Shown: piece after piece, positions 16,272 through 21,268 of the stretch
Layout of the letters: every line of letters starts with the position of its first letter
How positions within the stretch are numbered: the first letter of the stretch is position 1
Source: CAYWNA01 sp964459305
GTDB taxonomy: Bacteria > Planctomycetota > Planctomycetia > Pirellulales > Pirellulaceae
Direction of reading: 5' to 3'
Assembly: GCA_964459305.1 (NCBI GenBank)
Contig: CAYWNA010000234.1
Location: 1 to 21,268 of the forward strand
DNA: 21,268 bases
Position numbers and translations under genes: made by a program
Notes under the pieces: generated by a model
What the model was told of the DNA's origin: nothing
The model's database searches: none
The model's input: only the letters and a program-made list of their open reading frames with translations

Positions 16272-17477
16272 ATGGGGATAAACGTAGAAGATCCGAGACT
16301 TGTCGAATTCGACGTCCGCACGGACGAGATGCTGGTGAACATGGGTCCCCAGCATCCCAGCACCCACGGCGTTCTGCGGATGGCCCTACGTACCGATGGC
16401 GAGATCATCTCAGAGGTCGAGCCCCACATCGGCTACCTCCATCGATGCGCCGAGAAAATCGGCGAAAACGTCACTCCGCGTCAATGGATCCCGTACACGG
16501 ATCGCATGGACTATCTGGCAGCCATGAACATGAATCTCGGCTGGTCCATGGCGGTGGAGAAACTGCTGGACCTGGAACTGCCGGACAAGGCCAAACACCT
16601 TCGCGTCATGGTCTGCGAACTGAATCGTATCGCCAGCCATCTGGTTGCCATGGGCGCGTACGGTCTGGATCTAGGCAGTTTCAGTCCATTCTTGTACGCC
16701 TTTAACGAACGCGAGAAAATCCTCAATCTTTTTGAGGAAGCATGCGGTGCTCGGCTGACCTACAGTTACATCCATCCGGGTGCGGTCATCGGTGACTTGC
16801 CGCACGGCTGGCTGCAAAGGTGTGAGAAGTTCCTTGACGAATTTGTACCGATCATCAACCACTACCACACGCTGCTGACCAGCAACGCGGTCTTCATCCA
16901 ACGGACCGCCGGCATCGGTGTGCTGCCGGCTGAAATGGCCATCGATTACGGCTGTACGGGACCGATGCTGCGAGGCAGTGGTGTCGATCACGATTTGCGC
17001 CGGGATGGAGAATCGCGATATACCCAAATGTACGACGGGTATACTTACGAAGTGATCGCCGAGAAGAACGGTCACTACCCAAAGGATCACGACTATCCGC
17101 CCGTTCCCAGGGAGGCCGTCTTGGGAGACTCGTGGCACCGTTTCTACGTGCGGATGCTAGAGGTCGTCCAGTCCATCCACATCGTCCGGCAGGCAATCGA
17201 GCGTTATAGCACCGCCTCCGGCGATATGGGTGCCCCCACGAAGCCGAGGCAGAAACTGCCCGTAGGAGAAGTCTACCTGGAAACGGAATGCCCGAAGGGT
17301 CAGATGGGTTTCTACGTTGTGGGTGATGGCACCCCGATTCCTTGGCGCGTCCGGGCACGCAGCAGTTCGCTCTTCAATCTCATTGTGGTGAAAGAGCTGT
17401 GTCGAGGGTGCCTGATTGCAGACATCCCCGCGATCGTCGGCTCGATGGACATCGTGCTGGGCGAGATCGATCGGTAG
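16272..17477 (+). CDS. nuoD: NADH-quinone oxidoreductase subunit D
   Basis: A 401-residue subunit (49 kDa family) that forms the quinone site with NuoB. The N-terminal MLVNMGPQHPSTHGVLRMAL signature is intact, followed by EPHIGYLHRCAEKIGE, a DRMDYLAAMN block, ELNRIASHL, and the C-terminal PAIVGSMDIVLGEIDR. The ATG at 16272 is chosen because GAGG lies six bases upstream; the open frame extends further back through nuoC in another frame and lacks family similarity there. It is the last nuo gene here: nuoE-H and J-N are not found downstream, where a convergent unrelated gene begins. Confidence 0.96.
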   Translation: MGINVEDPRLVEFDVRTDEMLVNMGPQHPSTHGVLRMALRTDGEIISEVEPHIGYLHRCAEKIGENVTPRQWIPYTDRMDYLAAMNMNLGWSMAVEKLLDLELPDKAKHLRVMVCELNRIASHLVAMGAYGLDLGSFSPFLYAFNEREKILNLFEEACGARLTYSYIHPGAVIGDLPHGWLQRCEKFLDEFVPIINHYHTLLTSNAVFIQRTAGIGVLPAEMAIDYGCTGPMLRGSGVDHDLRRDGESRYTQMYDGYTYEVIAEKNGHYPKDHDYPPVPREAVLGDSWHRFYVRMLEVVQSIHIVRQAIERYSTASGDMGAPTKPRQKLPVGEVYLETECPKGQMGFYVVGDGTPIPWRVRARSSSLFNLIVVKELCRGCLIADIPAIVGSMDIVLGEIDR

Positions 17478-17483
17478 ATTCGC

Positions 17484-17572
17484 AGTCCCGCTTTCAGGTG
17501 ATCGCGTGACGAACGGCGCGGAAGAAGACCGCCTGAAGCCGGGACTACGAACGGCTGGTCGTCGTGGACCAG
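17484..17572. repeat. palindromic element between convergent genes
   Basis: Two 15-base arms, 17484-17498 and 17532-17546, are inverted repeats matching at 13 of 15 positions around a 33-base middle. A second hairpin follows: CTGGTC (17555-17560) pairs with GACCAG (17567-17572) over a 6-base loop. It fills the whole gap between nuoD and the convergent secreted-protein gene. There is no T-run. It may be a REP-like element, or act as a bidirectional transcript end. Confidence 0.55.
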
Positions 17573-17573
17573 T

Positions 17574-18236
17574 TCAGCGCAGCGCTCCCAGCAGGCCTCC
17601 CACATTCCCGTGGACCTCGGACGTGGCCCGGACCACCAGCGCCATCAGCGGTCGGTAATAGAAGATCGAACCAGTACCGCCGTTGACGTCCCAAGTATCT
17701 GGCTTGATAGTGCGTTGGATGAGATCCACCAGTTCCTGACCGTGATCGTATCTGGCGCCGCCCCCGAAAGCACCGCCGCTGTGCTGGAGAACGTAGGACG
17801 GGCCACCCATTGTGTAGTTCATCAAGCTCATCTGTTCCGCCAAGCTGCGAGTAGCCGTCTGGACAGCCAACAAGTCCTCGTCCCTCTTCCCACGTTTTGC
17901 CTTCTTCGCGTCGCGTTCTATTTGCCGTTCCAGATCCGTCTTGATGTGGGTCATACGGCTCCAGAGCTTGGCTTTGTATTTCTTGAGCGTGTCGCTTGTT
18001 TCCAATCGCGGGTCCTTAACGAGTTCTCGGTACAGCGTGGCCATTTTCCGTATCGATGGGGCTCGCTCCTGCACCGTATCGGCAAGGGCCTCCGCTCGCA
18101 GCACCTGTCGGATATCAGCGTTGATTTCATTGTACCGACGGGGCTCGGCACGTTCACCGCTGGGCGCCTGCACCCCACTGTCAGGCACATCCACGGACAC
18201 CGCGCCGAGGGCCAAGAGAACCAGTAAACCGGACAT
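17574..18236 (-). CDS. secreted protein with planctomycete-type C-terminal domain, function unknown
   Basis: A 220-residue protein of unknown function. The start at 18236 is firm: AGGAGG lies six bases upstream. Residues 1-16 are hydrophobic and resemble a short signal peptide, although without a strong positively charged N-end. Residues about 40-140 are charged and probably helical, with a very basic stretch (AKKAKRGKR). The last 45 residues (176-220) contain TIKPDTWDVNGGTGSIFYYR, then ALVVRATSEVH and a final LLGALR. I recall similar PD[TS]W-x2-x-GG-x-GSI ... LVV-x2-T-x2-VH ... LL-x2-LR patterns in many planctomycete proteins, resembling short secretin or TonB N-terminal domains; this is from memory. 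It lies 71 bases downstream of the PAP2 gene on the same strand. Confidence 0.7.
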   Translation of the reverse strand: MSGLLVLLALGAVSVDVPDSGVQAPSGERAEPRRYNEINADIRQVLRAEALADTVQERAPSIRKMATLYRELVKDPRLETSDTLKKYKAKLWSRMTHIKTDLERQIERDAKKAKRGKRDEDLLAVQTATRSLAEQMSLMNYTMGGPSYVLQHSGGAFGGGARYDHGQELVDLIQRTIKPDTWDVNGGTGSIFYYRPLMALVVRATSEVHGNVGGLLGALR

Positions 18237-18307
18237 GGAAACCTCCTGGACGAAAACACAGAATAGCAGCCCCTGCCATCCTCTATCGTATCCGTTCCGT
18301 CCAGAAA

Positions 18308-18970
18308 TCACAACTTTGTTGCGACATCGTCGGAGACTAACTCCATCCGATCGAAAAGTCTTCCCAGACCCCGCCGGTCGAGACAAAATGCGGCAAATAG
18401 ACAGCCAACGGCGGCCCCGGCAAACGTGTCGCTGACGAAATGAGCATTCGAGACCACTCTCTGCATGGCTGCCAACACCGCGAAGCACGCGAATAGCCAG
18501 CGGCCTTGTGGATACAAGACGCTCAGCCCAATGGCAAAGCCCACCGCTGTAGCTGTGTGGGCAGAGGGTAGCGACTGGAAACTGCTGTCGAATGGTTCAT
18601 GCACGCCCGCCGACGTGAGCCAAGGACACCAGCCGACGAACGAGTCCCACACGCTCTGGAATTCCGAGTTCCGTGGCCGAGCGCGAGCCACCGTTAGTTT
18701 CACAACGTTGGCCATCAGACCTGAGCCATAAGCACACGCCAACAGGCGGGGCAAGCGGCGGCGTCTCGCACGATCCAACACAAGCACCGTCAGCACAATA
18801 AAACCGACACCGATACCGTGAGCGAAGACCTCGGCGAACTCGATGAGTTTACGAAGGTCCCCCGGCAGGCGGCCGCCACGACAGAAGGCGAGCACAGGAA
18901 GATCCACAACGAGGGCCACCGCGAAGAGTAGGGTGAAAATCAAGGCCAATAAGTATAGCCTGCGGGCCAA
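18308..18970 (-). CDS. PAP2-family membrane phosphatase
   Basis: A 220-residue integral membrane acid phosphatase that would dephosphorylate a lipid phosphate or diphosphate. The three PAP2 motifs are present: K91-x6-R98-P99, PSAH at 135-138, and R171-x5-H177-x3-D181. The Ser usually before the last Arg is Gln (QR). About five to six hydrophobic segments are visible. The start is TTG at 18970; AAGGAG lies eight bases upstream, and no ATG is better placed. The substrate is unknown; undecaprenyl diphosphate or phosphatidate are family possibilities. It is divergent from the ArnT-like glycosyltransferase gene across 164 bases, and both could act on lipid-linked phosphates, which is inference. 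Confidence 0.9.
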   Translation of the reverse strand: MARRLYLLALIFTLLFAVALVVDLPVLAFCRGGRLPGDLRKLIEFAEVFAHGIGVGFIVLTVLVLDRARRRRLPRLLACAYGSGLMANVVKLTVARARPRNSEFQSVWDSFVGWCPWLTSAGVHEPFDSSFQSLPSAHTATAVGFAIGLSVLYPQGRWLFACFAVLAAMQRVVSNAHFVSDTFAGAAVGCLFAAFCLDRRGLGRLFDRMELVSDDVATKL

Positions 18971-19010
18971 GACGTTGCTCCTTCGATTCGCAAGTCACAT
19001 TCGAGGAGGC

Positions 19011-19039
19011 AGATTAGCACGCTTTGAGAAAATGCGGAA
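19011..19039 (-). promoter_or_regulatory. possible promoter for the PAP2 gene
   Basis: In minus-strand orientation TTCCGC (19034-19039) and TAATCT (19011-19016) are 17 bases apart. Both are modest matches. The site would give a leader of about 35 bases before the TTG start. Confidence 0.25.
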
Positions 19040-19063
19040 GATCAGCCCGCATGGCGATTGGTA

Positions 19064-19092
19064 TTGTATGGCTTTGCTGGCTTGCGTAGACT
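19064..19092 (+). promoter_or_regulatory. candidate promoter for the ArnT-like gene
   Basis: TTGTAT (19064-19069) and TAGACT (19087-19092) are 17 bases apart in the divergent gap. Transcription would start near 19099, about 36 bases before the GTG start. Confidence 0.35.
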
Positions 19093-19134
19093 CCCCCAAC
19101 TCGCGTACACCACAAACCAGCGGGAGGCACCTCC

Positions 19135-20928
19135 GTGCGGCAGTCGTTGCGCCATCAGGCAGTTATCGTGATCGTCGCTGGCATTGTGCTTTTCACGAAT
19201 CTCGGCGGCCCGCGGCTTTGGGACCAAGACGAACCGCGAAATGCAGGCTGCGCGGCAGAGATGCTCCAACGCGGCGACTGGGTCGTTCCCGTCTTCAACG
19301 ACGAGTTGAGGGGACATAAGCCGGTGCTGCTGTATTGGCTGATGATGTCGGCGTACTCGGTTTTTGGGGTGAATGAGTTCGCGGCACGATTCTGGTCCGC
19401 GTTGCTAGCCGTAGGCACCGCGCTGGCGACTTATCACATCGGCAAGCGACTGTTCAATGCTCAGGTCGGCTTGTGGTCGGGCGTCATCCTGGCCACGAGC
19501 CTGATGTTTGACGTCGCCGGACGCGCGGCCACGCCCGACTCGGTGCTGATTTTCTTCTCGACGCTCGCCCTGCTGGTTTGCGTTCTTGGCGCCTTCAAAC
19601 CAGGCTCCTCCTACTTCCCCTCATCGTGGCCCACGGTGGCGTTGATGTATGCCATGATGGGCGTAGCCGTCTTGGCCAAAGGCCCGGTAGGAGTCATCCT
19701 CCCAACGGCCATCGTTGGCATGTTCTTGCTGATCATGCGATTGCAGCCAGCCACCGATGCGTCCAAGCATGGCCGCTGGTATCGGCGTCTCTCGCGACTG
19801 CTGCGTCCTTTCGCGCCCTTGCATTTCCTGCGAACGTGCTGGTTCATGCGACCTTTGACCGCAATCGCGGTTGTGTCGGCCGTGGCTTTGCCCTGGTATA
19901 TCTGGGTTGGTCTGAGGACAGACGGCGCTTTCTTGCGCGAATTCTTTCTGGAGCACAATCTGGGGCGAGCATCCCGCGCGATGGAAGGGCACAACGGTTC
20001 AATTCTGTACTATCCGGTAGCCATTCTGATCGGCTTCTTCCCCTGGTCGGTATTCGCCGGTCCGGCCTTGATCGGCGTAGTCTCACGCATTCGCCGGCGC
20101 GACCTTTGGTATCCCGGCTATGTCTTTGCCTCGTGCTGGATCTGCGTGTACCTCGGGGTGTTTTCTATGGCGCAGACCAAGTTGCCCAGCTACGTGACGC
20201 CGTGTTATCCGGCCCTTGCGCTGCTAACCTCGTGCTTTATCTACCATTGGCCACGGGGCGAAGCGACTGCTTCTCGCCTGTGGCCAAGATTGTCGTTCGG
20301 GTCGTTGGCACTCGTTGGTGTGGCGATGATGATCGCCCTTCCTCTCGCGGCGAACCGATACCTGCCTGGCGAACGGTGGCTGGCGACAATCGGGCTCATT
20401 CCACTGGTCGGAGCCGTTCTCTGCTTTGCCTTCATGGAAACCGGCCGAATACGAACCGCCGGCACTGCCTTCGCTGCGACGGCGGTTGCCTTCACGACGG
20501 TTCTATTCGGATTCGCGGTGATGCGAGTGGACCGGCATCAGCAAAACCACGTGCTGTTGGCGGAAATCGACCAATGCAGCAAGAGCCCACGCGTGGGTTC
20601 TTTTGGCCGCTTGGAACCGACATGGATTTACTATGGTGCGCGACCGATCAGCGAGTTGACGCTCGGCGAATCAGATCGGGCCAGCGCCAACCAAGACGCG
20701 TGGAAGCCCAAGCCGCGGCCAAACGCGGCCGATTTCTTCGGGAGCGGGGAGGACCGCTTCATCATCACGACTGACAGTCATTGGCAGCAACTGCAGGCCG
20801 CACTGCCCGCCGAGGCGATCGTGCTGGCTGAATGCCGGCTATTTCTGAAGGATGACCGTTTATTGCTAATCGGTGCGAAAGGGCCTACCTTTCGAACGGC
20901 CGACCGCGACAAGACCTTCCGGAAATAG
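19135..20928 (+). CDS. ArnT-like (PMT_2 / GT83-type) membrane glycosyltransferase
   Basis: A 597-residue polytopic GT-C glycosyltransferase, which uses a polyprenyl-phosphate-linked sugar and transfers it on the outer face of the cytoplasmic membrane. The N-terminus has one membrane segment, then the extracytoplasmic loop with LWDQDEPRNAG (D32-E33 as likely catalytic acids), and FNDELRGHKPVLLYWLM (54-70). About ten or more further hydrophobic segments follow up to residue 465. The last ~130 residues are soluble. The start is GTG at 19135, with GGGAGG seven bases upstream; that site can fold into a small GGAG/CTCC hairpin. The acceptor is unknown; lipid A is the acceptor of classic ArnT, but many relatives differ. 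It ends about 170 bases before a strong intrinsic terminator. Confidence 0.9.
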   Translation: MRQSLRHQAVIVIVAGIVLFTNLGGPRLWDQDEPRNAGCAAEMLQRGDWVVPVFNDELRGHKPVLLYWLMMSAYSVFGVNEFAARFWSALLAVGTALATYHIGKRLFNAQVGLWSGVILATSLMFDVAGRAATPDSVLIFFSTLALLVCVLGAFKPGSSYFPSSWPTVALMYAMMGVAVLAKGPVGVILPTAIVGMFLLIMRLQPATDASKHGRWYRRLSRLLRPFAPLHFLRTCWFMRPLTAIAVVSAVALPWYIWVGLRTDGAFLREFFLEHNLGRASRAMEGHNGSILYYPVAILIGFFPWSVFAGPALIGVVSRIRRRDLWYPGYVFASCWICVYLGVFSMAQTKLPSYVTPCYPALALLTSCFIYHWPRGEATASRLWPRLSFGSLALVGVAMMIALPLAANRYLPGERWLATIGLIPLVGAVLCFAFMETGRIRTAGTAFAATAVAFTTVLFGFAVMRVDRHQQNHVLLAEIDQCSKSPRVGSFGRLEPTWIYYGARPISELTLGESDRASANQDAWKPKPRPNAADFFGSGEDRFIITTDSHWQQLQAALPAEAIVLAECRLFLKDDRLLLIGAKGPTFRTADRDKTFRK

Positions 20929-21094
20929 GACCCTCAGCCGCATGTTCCTTAGACTTTTCCACAATCCTGCATCCGGACTTCCAGTCTTTTCTGTCAACCT
21001 CTTATCCATCGTTGTCGATAGCACATTCAGACCAACACGGATGGTCATTCTGTACCAAGGAGGGGTAGCATTCTATAAAACTACCCGACAATTC

Positions 21095-21137
21095 ACACGC
21101 CACGTCAACGGGTAGGTCTGACGTGGCGTGTTTTTTT
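21095..21137 (+). terminator. strong intrinsic terminator
   Basis: A perfect 13-bp stem (21095-21107 with 21119-21131) around an 11-base loop is followed by seven T (21131-21137). The T-run is present only on the plus strand. It probably ends transcription of the ArnT-like gene. The loop holds CGGGTAG, which is complementary to CTACCCG at 21081-21087 just upstream. Confidence 0.9.
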
Positions 21138-21153
21138 GTGCCGCACACGCCTC

Positions 21154-21182
21154 TCGACGGTTCAGGGTGGGATGCGTATAGT
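21154..21182 (+). promoter_or_regulatory. candidate promoter for tRNA-Lys
   Basis: TCGACG (21154-21159) and TATAGT (21177-21182) are 17 bases apart, just after the terminator. Transcription would begin near 21189, leaving a leader of about five bases. Confidence 0.5.
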
Positions 21183-21193
21183 TAATGCCTCGC

Positions 21194-21266
<73 letters not shown>

Positions 21267-21268
21267 CT

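Overview
The window looks like a chromosomal segment of a planctomycete, most likely Pirellulaceae-like. This is inferred from gene content: a membrane-anchored Ser/Thr kinase with a long acidic tail, a sulfatase remnant, a secreted protein with a C-terminal pattern I associate with planctomycete proteins, an unusual complex I arrangement, and a moderately GC-rich sequence with short intergenic palindromes. No rRNA, CRISPR array, transposase or phage gene is visible.

Layout. 1-480: 5' part of an AAC(3)-type acetyltransferase (minus strand, cut by the window edge). 849-4413: two plus-strand genes, a site-2-protease-like M50 membrane peptidase and a smaller membrane protein that shares its N-terminal module. 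4462-6192: a convergent Ser/Thr kinase. 6193-6997: mostly non-coding, with a degraded sulfatase C-terminus. 6998-9437: glycyl-tRNA synthetase and a short-chain dehydrogenase. 9498-11357: a DUF116-polyprenyl synthetase fusion (minus). 11776-12941: ferrochelatase with tRNA-Glu just upstream on the same strand. 13154-13375: csrA (minus), divergent from a NADH dehydrogenase group (13778-17477: nuoI, a DUF2203 gene, nuoA, nuoC, nuoD). 17574-18970: a secreted protein and a PAP2 phosphatase (minus). 19135-20928: an ArnT-like glycosyltransferase, followed by a strong intrinsic terminator. 21194-21266: tRNA-Lys.

How the genes fit together. The complex I genes are one respiratory module, but nuoB is absent between nuoA and nuoC, nuoI leads the group, and NuoA carries a large soluble insertion. 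The polyprenyl synthetase, PAP2 phosphatase and ArnT-like transferase could all touch polyprenol-phosphate chemistry, which is inference only. Ferrochelatase acts in haem synthesis and sits beside tRNA-Glu, whose charged form is the usual bacterial tetrapyrrole precursor.

The best candidates for something undescribed are the M50 protease plus its domain-sharing neighbour, the DUF116-prenyl synthetase fusion, the NuoA insertion, a nested inverted-repeat element at 11639-11772, and a predicted CsrA autoregulatory hairpin in the csrA leader.
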